Shown: positions 32,728 through 44,033 of the stretch, in pieces | Position numbering within the stretch: position 1 is the first letter of the stretch | How the letters are laid out: each line of letters opens with the position of its first letter | Source of the DNA: Lactarius indigo | Taxonomy: Eukaryota > Basidiomycota > Agaricomycetes > Russulales > Russulaceae | Reading direction: 5' to 3' | NCBI GenBank assembly: GCA_025766275.1 | Contig: JAFKAC010000007.1 | Location: 1,860,001 to 1,924,000, forward strand | Length of the DNA stretch: 64,000 bases | Notes under the pieces: generated by a model | What the model was told of the DNA's origin: nothing | What the model saw: the letters and a program-made list of their open reading frames with translations, nothing else | The model's database searches: none | Translations under genes and position numbers: made by a program

Positions 32728-34703
32728 ATGGCTACTCGTAGTATCAAACTCGGAACCCGCCACTTGTCTTCCTATGTTGTGCACATCCCAAAGGCCAATA
32801 TTTATCGTTTTGGGGATTCGGACAGTGCACGACCTGTTCTCACTGGTGTTGACTGGACGGTGCGTGAAGGAGAAAGCTGGGCAGTAGTTGGGTCTGGTGC
32901 CGGAGAGAAGACAGCATTGCTCGAGGTGAAGAAATCAACCTATCATTTCTCAACTCATTTCTAGGTTACCTGTAACCTAAGCCCCTCCCTTTCGTACTGC
33001 GAGTGCTGTTTGTTTACGCGCGATACATAGACCCTGCTGGGAAATACGCGAATATCTCCGCCTCCTCCCGCCGGACCCTTACCATCCCTCTCGCTGAATT
33101 CGCGATCCGTCAATGAGGCCGTGTGCCTTGTTTCGTTCGCACATCGACCACGTGCGTCGGGAGGTGCGTTCTACGACTACACCGCCCGGTATGGTGCCGT
33201 GCGCGAGGAGGATCGCCTCACGCTGCGACAAAGCATGTTCCTCGAGGAATCGGGCCTCATACGGGACTCTATCAAGTCTTTCATCGTAGACAAATCGGCA
33301 GCAGGTCACGAGCGAGAGGATGCGATTTTGCGGGCGGAGCGGAGACGACGATTCGAGGAGTTGACCGACAAGTTGGGACTCGAAGACTTGCTTGACCTCC
33401 CCCTGGTCGCTCTTAGCAACGGGCAAACACGAAGGGCCAGAATCGTCAAGGCACTTCTAGAACGGCCTGATATCCTTCTGCTCGATGAACCTCTAAGTAA
33501 GTGTTCGTTTCCGCGTTAGGGACAAACTCCGGCTCACAGAGACCATTCAAGCCGGACTCGACTTCAAAACGCGTCCTACTCTGTTCTCTCTTCTTCACTC
33601 GGTTCACGTTTCCAATAACCCTCGTATCATTATGGGTCTGCGCTTACAGGACCCAGTCCCCGAGTGGATTAGTCACATCGCTTTGGTAAAAGAGGGACGT
33701 GTAAAAACGGGAGAAAAGACAACAATATTGCAGGAATTGGATGATTCTCGCGCAAAAGAAGCCTCTCGTTCGGCCTCCCCCGTACACATTCCGGATCTTG
33801 AGGCTAAAGCCAAAGTACTCGTCGACATGAAGAACGTCAATGTTAGATACCATGAACGACACGTGAGCCACCTCAACTACCGTACCCCGCTTGTGCTCAA
33901 TTCAGGACAGGTCCTTAAAGACATCAATTGGACCATCCGCTCGGGCGATCGCTGGCACCTTCAAGGCGCAAACGGTGAGTCCTTAATACCGAAAAGTCGG
34001 CCAGCGCGTCTCATCATGCCCCAAAGGCTCCGGTAAAACCACGCTCCTGTCCATCCTGACCGGCGACCACCCGCAATCCTACACCCAACGAGGCCCAACG
34101 TCCGCACTGACGCTCTTCGGCTCAGCGCGGCGCGCACACGCGACGGCCTACCTCCGCACGCGCATCGGAGTCGTCTCTCCAGAATTATACAACGCCTGGC
34201 CGCGCGCGCGCGACATGAGCGTGTGGGAGGCCATCGCGACGGGGTTCGAGGGCGGCTTTGTCCCGCTCGGGCCGCGCGGGCTTGGAACGGGCCTGGGCGC
34301 GAGCGGCGAGCTGAGCGCACATGAGCGCGCGTGGCGCGAGGAGCGCGTCTGGGAAGTCCTGCGTGGGCTTGGGCCGCACACGTGGGGCGCGTCTGTGGGA
34401 GGAGAAAGGGTCGAGGAATTCGCGCAGCGTTCGTTCGCGGCGCTCCCTGCGGGCGTGCAGGGCGTCGTCCTCTTGATGCGCGCGCTTGTTGGACGCCCGC
34501 CGCTCGTGCTCCTCGATGAGGTGTGGGCTGGCATGGACGACGGTATGGTACGCGCGGCGCGGGCGTACTTGCGAGATGGGGTCGGTGTCGGCGAGGACCA
34601 GGCCGTGGTTGTTGTTAGCCATTGGGAGGACGAGGTGCCGTGGGGGGTCGAGGACGGCGTGAAGAGGTTTAGGCTGGAAAGAGGTGTAGGTGCCAGGTTG
34701 TAG
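32728..34703 (+). CDS. Soluble ABC protein with two ATPase domains (ModF/YDR061W-like)
   Basis: Start MATRSIKLGTRHLSS at 32728; an upstream in-frame ATG at 32695 is less likely. NBD1: a degenerate P-loop VGSGAGEKTALL, signature LSNGQTRRARIVKAL, Walker B ILLLDEPL, and after an intron GLDFKTRP. NBD2: GANGSGKTTLLSILTG formed across an intron (donor after 33974), LPAGVQGVVLLMRAL, and LVLLDEVWAGMDD. No transmembrane segment. The layout matches fungal homologues of bacterial ModF and yeast YDR061W, an ABC ATPase of unknown role. In NBD1 the glycine before the lysine of the P-loop is Glu (GEKT), so this site may bind ATP poorly, while NBD2 has a canonical P-loop. The GC-rich last exon (34036-34703) is intronless. 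Confidence 0.78.
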
Positions 34704-35633
34704 CTGTAGCATGCTCGGCTCCGCAGGTGCTCGGCATGTATATACCTTGCCCTTGCTCTGTCCTTGTAGGAAACTCGGGCCAAAATACATAAGTATGATA
34801 GAGTAGATATTTACTAGACGTTTTTGCCCACTATCGGGGACTTGAGACATTCGGTGGTTTGGTATAGCAAGATCCAACAATGTTATGCACCTCCAACAAA
34901 TACATACGGTGCGATGTGCTCGGAAACCTTAGCGCTCCAAGCTATAAGAACAACGAGAGCGAGATAAACAAGAATTTCACAAATCTCACTATGAACGAAG
35001 CGCTGGGAAAATACGCCCAACTTGCAGGGCTTTGACTCGGGCGTTTTTTTTCTTGACCACCGAGTTCACACGAGAAGAGACCATAAGTAATGTTTTCTTT
35101 GCCTTTTAACAAGAGCCGCAGGCTTTCTATTCCGCTTTGACTGTCTTGATAAAATTGCGAGGACATGAGATTGAATAGTGCCAGCCTGAGTGTAAATGTC
35201 AGAAATGGTACTGGCATTTGGTCAGTGTTTTCCCTGATCATTCCGCAGCTGCACTATAATCCCGTATTCGTCGCCAGTGTTCGATCTGGTTCAACTCATT
35301 AGAAAGGAGAGTCGTCTGAAGCAAGGTGAGAGCATCGCAGCAAAGGTTCCGCCATGTGGAAGTCCGCCGTGATCTGGGATCTGAGATCACTTCGGTTTGT
35401 TTACGTGCCCAAATACTGTCCACTACGTTGTACAAATCAAAGGTCAGAAGAAAGTCCACACACAACGTCATAACAAATAACTATCCGGTATCGAGAGTCG
35501 AGTTCAGATCATCACAACACAGTTGTACAGATGTACATACATTCTACGAAAAAAGTGAGAGAAAACGAGGAAACCAAGCGTTGCACACTCGTAAAGTTCA
35601 TGGATAATCAGGGTATTTTCTAGACGTGCCTCA
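34704..35633. other. Intergenic stretch between convergent genes
   Basis: This lies between the stop codons of the ABC gene and the ubiquitin-like gene. ORFs are short and without family pattern. No RNA gene or repeat is seen. Confidence 0.4.
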
Positions 35634-37090
35634 TCACTTTGCGAGCTCGATAATAAAGATGGCGCCGTCGGTAGCGACACTGCCCATCGACGCATCGTTT
35701 GTGCACGAAGACGTCATTTCGAGCCCATCCTCCTCCGTCCATGCCATCAACGTCGCCCTGGCGCGTCAAAAGAGCCCGTCAGTCGGTGGAGGAACAGGAG
35801 GAAGGGAGAAGGACAAACGCACCCAGTGGGGTTCAGACCGAAAGCGGAACACGCGCTGGTGAGAACTCGGCCAACCAAATGTGTGCTCTTAACTTTGAAC
35901 TTATTTTCCTTTTCAGTGGGGGGGTGACGGATCGTGATCAGTATCTTGTCGAAGGGTTGTGACGCCTTTGTGGGTGTTTGGGCCGGGGCCGGAGCGGAAG
36001 CAGGGGCCGGAGCAAACTGGGCGGGAACTTTAAGCTGCGGGTTGAACTTTGGCTGCGGAGGATCTAGTTGACAGATAAGGTCAGGAGGACTGGGCAAACT
36101 TAGACACGGAGATGGTAGATAACGGACATTCGTGTTGGGCGTCTTTTAGAGCGGCTGTCGTGGGTGCCGCTGGCTCTTTGGGTGTCCCTAAGGAGCCATC
36201 AGAGTTAGAGTGCGCTGGTAGGTACAATATGGAAACGAACCATCGGTAAGTGGAGATGCGTCTGGAACCAGTTGCACGGGTTTGCGCAGTGGCTTAACGG
36301 GGCTACGAGCTTCCACTTGCTCTTCATCGGAGAGCACGGGTGCCGGGGCGAGATTGTTTACGCCCGACTTGGCTCTGGGTGAAAACAGCCCACCGTGGAC
36401 GGATAGTCGCTGCGGTGAGGTGGCAGGTACCCCCACACGTTTGGGTGATGACAGTGGGAGGATGGAGAACGACGGGTCTGCTTTGATCGCGGTACTCTGC
36501 ACCGGGTGTGGGACGAACCAGCCGGGCCCTCGTGCGCCGCCAGCGTCCTCTGCGCGCCCGTCGTCGTCGTCTTCATCGTCATCATCATCGGACTCGATCC
36601 GCGCGCGTGAGGTTGCCTTGGCTTTTCCCTTTCCCTTCGGCGGAGCGGGCGTATAATTAAAATCATCGTCGTATGAGCCGAGTTCTTCCTCGGCAAAGTC
36701 GTCAGTTGGCATGCTGTCGGGGACGTCATCGTAGCTGGTGGCAGGGGTGAGGCCGTTGTCGGACTGGTCGTTTGACGATCCAGAGGGTGCATCGTGCGGA
36801 TGCCTGGTGACGAGGGGACTGTTTCCATGGGCATTGTGCGAGTGATGGAGAGTTGCGTTATCCCGTTGGCCTTGAGGTGGTTGACAGGTATGTAAGCGCG
36901 CGTGGGGAGAGAGAAGTGCGGACACGAGCTCACCTCGAGCCCGAGAAGACCCCAGATTTCTTTCCTTCACGACGAGGGAGCTCAAGCTCAACGCGACTGC
37001 CTCCCATGTAGCCGGATGAATCTCCACCGCGACATCCTGGCAGATGTCGAGGTCGCTGGTTTCAAAGACGAAAGTTGAACTGCGTGCCAT
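35634..37090 (-). CDS. Protein with probable C-terminal ubiquitin-like fold
   Basis: Start MARSSTFVFETSDLDICQ at 37090. The first intron follows SSRAR, and exon 2 reads GQRDNATLHHSHN... with an acidic run of aspartates flanked by basic nuclear-type motifs (KGKGKAKATSRAR). After one or two introns comes a Pro/Ala linker (APAPASAPAPAQTP). The last domain is rebuilt across one intron: ITIRHPPTEK, VKSTHLVGRVLTSACSAFGL, NPTG-ATLMAWTEEDG, MTSSCTNDASMGSV, GAIFIIELAK, then TGA at 35634. The pattern (STHLVxRVL...C..FGL, then MG...GA.FII) is that of a beta-grasp domain such as SUMO/Rad60-SLD-like proteins. The assignment rests on pattern only. Function unknown; probably nuclear. Confidence 0.55.
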
Positions 37091-37624
37091 GCTGAAAACT
37101 GAGCGCGTGATTGCCAGTAGCTCCTACAGACGTGATGAACACCCGAGAACTGACTCAAAAGATGGGTGGTGGTTACCTGATATGTTCGGGGTAAAAGGAC
37201 GAGCACGTTTCTCGATCCATGCCGCAAGACCAGGGTGTGCCTTGTGCTACTGTTGGTCGACTGGGGAAAGTTTTTTGAAGATACGAGCATGACAGCCGCG
37301 TTCTGTGCTGGCCTTTTTTTTTTTCAAGTCAGAGGTGAGAAGTAGATTTGATGGTGAATGTAAGCTCGGGTTCGAGAGGTGGCCTCAACGACCAACTTCA
37401 ACCGGCACGCGGCATGGCATTCACGGTCACCCGGTCCGCGGTCCGAGTCAGCAAAGTTCACGCGGCGATATAGACGTGAGACTGCTCCAAGGACTACCCA
37501 GCTTGCTACACAGAGATGGGGATACCGTGTCCCAGTTATATAGTCAAGCGTGTTCATACATCCTTCACATCTATAAAAATAAGACGACGTCGTGTAGGCC
37601 CACATCGGAACCAATATCGAAGCC
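37091..37624. other. Intergenic stretch left of the BTB/copia array
   Basis: No gene is supported. Near 37500-37615 the sequence becomes repetitive-looking and leads into the first LTR-like block. Confidence 0.35.
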
Positions 37625-37871
37625 GCACTATCAAAGTTATGGACGCATGGACTGGAATCGTGGTATTACAGGTTGGGAAACAGTATGACCAAATGCGCAG
37701 TGACCCAAAAGCGAAAAACTGCAAGTGTACAGTAGAATAATGGATACTTTAGATTGTAGGCGCCTCAGTCGAACCTGTTTCGACAGAGGTGAGTAGCCAC
37801 ATCTTGAGACGATAAAAGGTCCGACTGACTTGTGCTTATTCGACAATCGTTGTAGATAAGTACGCCACACT
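37625..37871 (+). mobile_element. LTR-like block 1 (5'-truncated)
   Basis: The phrase ATGGACGCATGGACTGGAAT starts a block also found at about 40215, 49128, 51850 and 55410. It continues with TGACC/TGACTAAATGCGCAG, GTACAGTG, CTTAGTCGAACCTGT and GGTGAGTAGCCATC-like text. This copy lacks the first 60 or so bases. It runs straight into the 3' end of BTB copy B. Confidence 0.6.
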
Positions 37872-39498
37872 TTAATCCCAATCTGGGTCTGACATTGGGT
37901 CTGGCTCTAGCAGCACTACCGGTTCAGGCCTGCGACGGCGAACGAGGTCACACAGTGCCCGCCCTTTGAATGATCGCAATTGTTCTCCAAGGGATTCGAA
38001 TGTCATCGGGAGACCGAAGGTGAGAAAAGTCGCGTTCTCCAATTCCGGAACAAGCCCCATGCTAGCCGCGATGGCACATGCACGGAACGCTTCAGCCTCA
38101 ACTGGCGCAGGAAATGTTCCAAGTTTGATCCCGGCCCGAATATTAGATTGAACCGATTCCATGTCATATTTCTGGCAAGCAGCGAGTAACGCGAACACCT
38201 TTTCATAAGAGTCGGGTATGATGGGGGGAACGGGGTAAAGCAATGAGACGAGGCTATTGAGCAAGTCAGCGTCCTCGGACAATTGGATCACAGGAAGGCC
38301 GTCTACAAGTTCGTCATTGGGTGGCTGGGGGAGAGAAAGCAGGTCTTTGAAGAATGGTGACGACATGGCGAGTAGTGCCTTGTGGACACGAAAGTTGACT
38401 TTGTCAGACGACCGAATTATAATGTTTGGATCGAGTATGTCCAAACACAATGAGACGGATGGAGGATCGGAGTTTCCGGAGACCGGCTCTTCTTTCACGA
38501 GAGTCAGAGTTGAATCTGCCTGTTGGTATTTGTATTAGCTATCGCGATGCGAGCCTAGTCACAGCAACTATACGTACCTTTTCTATCGCCCTATGAACAA
38601 CAGCGGTCAGGGCCTCCCAGAAAGTACGTATGACCTGGCCGGGCATGTTCACACATGAACACGAATCAGAATAATAAATGTTGTAGACCTCAGATTTGAT
38701 GTGGCGTCCACGTGCATTTTCGAACTCGGTGAGATCGAAGAGATGGGGAGCCTCCGCTATGGACCTGATGTAGTCATCAAGCCATTGCGGAAAAGAATTG
38801 TTACCACTGCGAGGACCTGAACAACGCAGAACTTGTATATCGTGGGGTAAACCAGAGTTTGCGAATTCAAGAACTTCTGATCTAAGATCTGTTCGAACTT
38901 GCTGGTGATACTTCCAAAGTTCGTGAAGATATGCGCCTGTAGAGCCAGGGAATTCGAGCTTGTCTCCCAAATCCTCGATGGTCATTGAGAGGCGCAGCGT
39001 AACTCGTGCAGCCTGAAGCGCCTCTTGACGGAGTTGGTGCTGTTGTGCAAGGAAATAAACACGCAACGCAGACTCTGGACGAAGGAATGACGGATCCTGT
39101 CGAGAAATGGCACCTCGGATGTGAGTCATGACTGAGTCCATTTGATACTTCTGGGCAACTTCCAAGAGTTCCATGATCCTCTCCGCGGTCGGAGGAAGGA
39201 CGGGGGCGACAGGGAAAATGAAGGTGAGGAGGCTGTGAAGGGTTGCCTTATTTTCCGGCAGTTCGATTACCGGAAGCGGTTCTTGCTTTTCACCGTTGGG
39301 GACGTCGGAAGTGTTTGAAATGCTTTGAATGAGCTCTCGAAGTACCGGGGAGCAAGTGACGAGGTAAATCTTGAGCACCCGGAAATCATGGGAGTCGTAG
39401 GAGCGAAGAACGATATCCGAACCAGGGAGATCGAAGTGTAATGTCTCGTCTGAGGTAACCTCAATCAGTTCAGGGGTTGCAGGAGGGAGTGTAAGCAT
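37872..39498 (-). CDS. Truncated two-BTB protein, copy B
   Basis: Exons 39498-38578 and 38519-37872 join in phase 0, giving 522 residues. BTB unit 1: DIVLRSYDSHDFRVLKIYLV, ELIQSI, VFPVAPVLPPTAERIMELL, back half with a CSC pair and TAVVHRAIEK. BTB unit 2 begins ADSTLTLVKEEP and has IIIRSSDKVNFRVHKALLAM, SSPFFKDLLSLPQPP, up to FKGRALCDLVRRRR. There the family text stops: about 150 C-terminal residues present in copies A and H are missing. This copy ends PEPVVLLEPDPMSDPDWD with TAA at 37872-37874. The other array copies end differently, so B keeps about 50 bp more before the LTR-like block. Confidence 0.8.
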
Positions 39499-39894
39499 GA
39501 TGTCAGGATTGTAGAGTATCGCGATTCCGCTGGCAATTCAATGTAACTTTTAAAAGAGCCGGAATCACACAGCCGCAAGCAATAGAATGAGGTAATGGTC
39601 ATGTCACGAGCCCCAGCCGCTCGTGCGCAGCAGGTGTGGGGAATCCAACAAACTATCTCACATCGATGGAACGTGGATTGAGAAAGGACGCTGTCAAATG
39701 GTCGATGTGACGTGCACGCAGCACTCGCAGTCACAAGTTCATAACACCATCACCTAACATAGCAAACCCCCAGCGGTCAGATGAGCCGTTGCACCGCAAA
39801 GAAGGAAATACATACAGTACAGTACGTGCTGCACAGCAGGAGTCAAGATTACCTATTGATAATAATCAAGCGCACGACCTCGAAAGACCGACTC
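39499..39894. promoter_or_regulatory. Conserved upstream region of copy B
   Basis: The block TTTTAAAAGAGCC, GAATCACACAGCC, GAGGTAATGGTCATGTCA, CGCAGCAGGTGTGGGGAAT is repeated upstream of copies E, F and G with few changes, and more diverged upstream of C and D. It duplicates together with the genes. Confidence 0.6.
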
Positions 39895-40110
39895 GGACCC
39901 TTCCCGCTGCTAGTCGATAATACGTCAGCATTCACACTCTGTGTCACGAAGGACATCTTTCACTCTCGCACTCAATATCACTACCTTGACCACTACATTC
40001 GTGATGCAGTAGAAAAGGGAGCACTATAACTCCATTACGTCTTGGTGGAAGTAAACGCTGTGGATATATTCACGAAGGAGCTAATAGCCTGACCGAAGAT
40101 CGAAATGTTT
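39895..40110 (+). pseudogene. Ty1/copia polyprotein C-terminal relic 1
   Basis: One frame reads PLLVDNTSAFTLCVTKD, then HSRTQYHYLDHYIRDAVEKG, a stop, LHYVLVEVNAVDIFTKELIA. This follows the RNase H end of copia Pol (CDN.SA...HxRTKHIDI..H..RD.VE.G...YxxTxxxxADIFTK). It is decayed by at least one in-frame stop. An LTR-like block follows in the expected position and strand. Confidence 0.75.
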
Positions 40111-40163
40111 ACGCGTAGCTTTGGCTTGTCAACGTGATCGGCTTCCAGACGACTGAGTGGGAG

Positions 40164-40444
40164 TGCTGGATGATGGAAATGGGTAGATGTGCTGCAGTGG
40201 ACGAGAGTAAGCTAGTATGGACGCATGGACTTGAATCGTGATGTTACAGATTGGGTAAGAGTATGACTAAATGCGCAGTCGCCCATGGGGTGCAGAATTG
40301 CCCGTGTACAGTGGGAAAAAAGGAATACGTAAATAATGGTAGCGTAGATTGTATGCACCCTCGAATTTCTCCAGGGGGAGGCGAGTAATCCACATCTTGA
40401 GATGACACACTGCCAGAAGACTCGACTGACCTATACTTATGTCA
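40164..40444 (+). mobile_element. LTR-like block 2
   Basis: It begins TGCTGGATGATGG just after the copia relic and ends with TGTCACA in antisense overlap with the end of BTB copy C. Length (about 281 bp), position after the copia Pol end and TG..CA ends suit a copia LTR. No target-site duplication could be checked. Confidence 0.6.
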
Positions 40445-42029
40445 CACTTCATTTCCGCGTTTGCGATACCGAACGAGGTCGCACAATGCCCACCCTCTGA
40501 ACGATTGCAATTGATCTCCGAGAGATTCGAATGTCATTGGGCTACCTAAGGTGAGACGGGCCGCATGCTCTAATTCTGGAGCAAGCCCCAAGCTGCCCGC
40601 GATGGCACATGCACGGAACGCTTCGGCCTCAACTGGCGTAGGAAATGTTCCAAGTTTGATCCCGATACGAATATTGGATTGTACTAATTCCATGTCGTAT
40701 TTCTGGCAGGCGGCGAGTAACGCGAACACCTTCTCATAAGAGCTGGGTATGACGGGGGCAATGGGGTAGATCAATGAGATGAGGCTATTGAGCAGGTCAG
40801 CGTCCTCAGACAATTGGATCACAGGGAAGCCATCTACGAGTTCGTCATCGGGTGGTTGGGGGAGAGAAAGCAGATATTTGAAGAATGGTGACGACATGGC
40901 GAGCAGTGACTTGTGGACATGGAAATCGACTTTGTCAGATGACCGAACTATAATATTCGCGTCGGGTATGTCCAAACACAATGGGACGGATGGAGGATCT
41001 GAGTTTTTGGAGGTTGGCTCTTCTTTCACAAGAGCCAGAGTCGAATCTGCCTGTGGGTATTTGTATTAGTTATTAGTTATCACGACGATTCCTAGTCACA
41101 ACAGTTCCAAGTACCTTTTTTATTGTCCCATGAATGACAGCGGTCAGGGCCCCCCAGAAAGCTCGTATGACCTGGCTGTGGCCGGACATCTCCACACATG
41201 AACACACTGAAGAATAGCGACTGTGTGAGATCTCAGACCCGATGTGGCGTGCCCGTACATTTTCGAACTCGACAGGATCGAAGAGATGAGGAGCATCCGC
41301 TATGGACCTGATGTAACCGTCAAGCCATTGCGGAAAAGAATGGTGGCCAGAGCGAGGACCTGAACAATGCAGACTTTGTACGTCGTAGGGTAAACCAGAG
41401 TTTCTAAACTCAAGAACACACGATTTGAGATCGGTTCGAACTTTCTGGTGATACTTCCAAAGCTCGTGAAGATATGCGCCTGTCGAGCCAGGAAATTCGA
41501 GCATGTCTCCCAAATCCTCGATAACCATTGAGAGGCGTAAAGTGACACGCGCAGCTTGAAGCGCCTCTTGAAGAAGTTGGTGCTGTTGTGCAAGGAAATA
41601 GACGTGCAGTGCAGTCTCTGGACGAAGGAACGGCGTATCTTGTCGAGCGATGGCACCTCGGACGTGAGTCATAACCGAGTCCATTTGATACTTCTGAGCC
41701 ACGGCTAGGAGTTCCATGATCTTCTCTGTGGTCGAAGGAAGGATGGGAGCGACGGGGAATATGAAAGTGAGGAGGCTGTAAAGGGTCGTCTTGCTTTCTG
41801 GTAAGTTGACCACCGGAAGCGGTTGCTTTTCGTCGTGGGAAGTGTTTGAAACGCTTTTAATGAGCTCTTGAAGTACAGGGGAACAAATGACGATGTTGAG
41901 CTTAGGCACCCGAAAATCATGGGAGTCGTAAGAGCGAAGGACGATATCCGAACCAGGGAAATCGAAGTGTAATGTCTCGTCTGAAGTGACCTTGTTCGGC
42001 CCAGGGGTTGCGGGAGGGAGTGTAGACAT
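40442..42029 (-). CDS. Truncated two-BTB protein, copy C
   Basis: Exons 42029-41115 and 41050-40442 join in phase 0, giving 507 residues. Start MSTLPPATPGPNKV. Unit 1: DIVLRSYDSHDFRVPKLNIV and VFPVAPILPSTTEKIMELL. Unit 2: NIIVRSSDKVDFHVHKSLLAM, KYLLSLPQPPDDELVDG, then FRGWALCDLVRYRKRGNEV and TGA. The last codons and the TGA lie at the junction with LTR-like block 2, so the stop comes from transposon sequence. Frames are open, the 64-nt intron is intact and changes against other copies look largely conservative, so it may be expressed. Confidence 0.8.
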
Positions 42030-42776
42030 GGCGTTCAAATTGTGGGGTATGTCGCTAGCAATCCATTGTAGCTCTTAAAAGAGCCAGTATATCGCAGCCG
42101 CAGGCCATAGGATGAGGCCATTGCTATGTCACAAGTCGCGTTCGAGCCGCCCATGCGCAGCAGGTGTAGGGAATACAAGCAAATTACCTCACATCGACTA
42201 GTAGATCGGGAAACGGCGGACTGCCAGTGGGAATCGGCGCTGTTACTGTAAATGGTTGACGTGACCTGTATGGACGCCGCACCTGCAGTCACATGTTCAT
42301 GACGGCATCACCTAACATAGCAAATTGCGAGACAGCCTGAGAGCCACTGCGCCGTCCAAGACTGCGCCGCAAAGATAGAAACACGGTATACACTGTACGT
42401 GTTTCACAGCAAGATTTCATATAGCTTATCAAGCGCGGGTCCTCACGCAGGCCTCACGCGTCTGGTTGTTGGCTACAATCAGAATCTGTCAGGCCTTTTG
42501 AAAACAAAACGCGTGCAAGTACTACTCTTGGTACTAGTACGGTATCAGTAGATATTGGATAGGCGCACCGCGGATTAGAGCAGCCATGCGGATTCGAACT
42601 TTCCGTGAATAGAAAAGCGTCCTTAAAAGCAGGGGAATTGCCTCATCAAATCGTTAATTAGTGTAATGCTGCGCCTCACAGCCCTCACCTTCAACAACGC
42701 CTCGCTTCCTATGCTCTTCTTCAACGACTCTCGATAAGTAGCAGCTCTCAAGAATCACACGCACTACTATGACATC
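42030..42776. repeat. Spacer duplicated at 47788-48570
   Basis: Nearly all of this spacer recurs beyond BTB copy D: GGCGTTCAAATTGTGGGGTA, ACTGCCAGTGGGAA, CGCGTCTGGTTGT, TACTACTCTTGGTACTAGTA, AATTGCCTCATCAAATC. It therefore marks a segmental duplication that includes BTB copies C and D. No gene is seen. Confidence 0.75.
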
Positions 42777-43665
42777 ATGCCGGGTGCATATCTGCATAAA
42801 CTTTGGATATCCCACAGAATATTTCGGAGAAGCCTCATGTCAGACCTCCTGAATTTCGAAGACTCTAGCACTAGTTCTATGCTGAAGGGCTTAAAGTTTA
42901 TTTCGCGCTCGGCTTCTGGTATCCCAACATGGTCTAAATGCTATATTATATCATGTGCCATATATAATTCCCCTTGGGACTTCGTTGAATACCAGAGGGT
43001 CTGGGTGCGCCACGTAACGGAGGGCACCGGGTGCCCGTATTGCAACGAGTTATTGCCTGAGGTTGTCTATGTCATATGGGTGGATATAGATACCGTTGCC
43101 CTTGGCAGTATGGAAAAGGTGAGCGTCGTGGATCCTGACTGCCCTATTGAATCCCTTAACATCCTGAATTGGCTCTCACCATATTAGGGCAGGAAACGCA
43201 TTCTCGAACTCACATCAGTTCTTCTACGACTCCATTATCACTGCCCAAATGCATGGATGTAGGCCAGGCGGACGTGATTATTTGGTCATCCAACCATGGA
43301 CAACCTCTTCTCGTAATTCAAATCCTTTTTCGACACGAGCACTGGCCCTTCAAAGATCTGGGTTGCCTGTCTTGGACCGAAGCGCCATACCTTCGTGTAC
43401 TCTAGATTTATCAACATCTCATTGTGTAACTGGTCCCAGTTTGACGAAGTTGGACCGGGATTGGAAGATTTGCTAGCTGCGTTTGAACCGGTCGCCCCCT
43501 GAATCTATGCAGATAAGCCTGGGGGCGGCGGAGCAGGCGCCTTGAGCCTTCCCGTGTGGCTGCACGACACATTTTGCAAAGGAATTGGATTCTGGTCACA
43601 GACATTCAAACGTCCACTCGTCGGACCTTCAAATACTCGCGCAAAATACATGCTGGTTCTGCAGG
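42777..43665 (+). pseudogene. Two-BTB relic on the plus strand
   Basis: The first part reads MPGAYLHKLWISHRIFRRSL... and ends GCPYCNELLPEVVYVIW...GSMEK, matching the back half of BTB unit 1. After a splice-like region a degraded BTB unit 2 follows (ADVIIWSSN at about 43268), broken by stops. It ends with LPVWLHDTFCKGIG and NTRAKYMLVLQGHS, which match LPPWLHDLFTHRIE and REKYLEALQSHS of copy H. The N-terminal BTB fold is missing. It lies about 400 bp upstream of copy H and points the same way. Confidence 0.7.
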
Positions 43666-43667
43666 GA

Positions 43668-43730
43668 CATAGTAGGTATAACCGCTCATAACTGTAGGTC
43701 GCGATCAGCCCGGGTCTATAACCTACTATG
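43668..43730. repeat. Inverted repeat / hairpin
   Basis: CATAGTAGGTATA (43668-43680) faces TATAACCTACTATG (43717-43730) across a 36-nt loop. The arms pair with one bulge. It sits right after the plus-strand BTB relic. Confidence 0.6.
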
Positions 43731-44033
43731 AGCTGGAGTATGACAAGAGTGTCTGCTTAGATGAAATCAAGTGCTGATTACCGCTAATTACCGTAACGTA
43801 GGAATTGTCTGTGTTCAACTTGAGCTGGCTGGACGTCAAACGTTGACTTGAACCTCAAGTTGAAGCTGCGTGGCGTTGATCATGATAAGGATCAAGTAGT
43901 GTCGTGAATTCACGTCTATGGCGCTCGTTAGAACCCCCAACAAGCCACTTGACATAATCAATTCGAAGTGTACCATGACACATCTTACGAACCATGCATG
44001 GACTTCGAACACGCCCTGGACCTTTGTCTTTTC

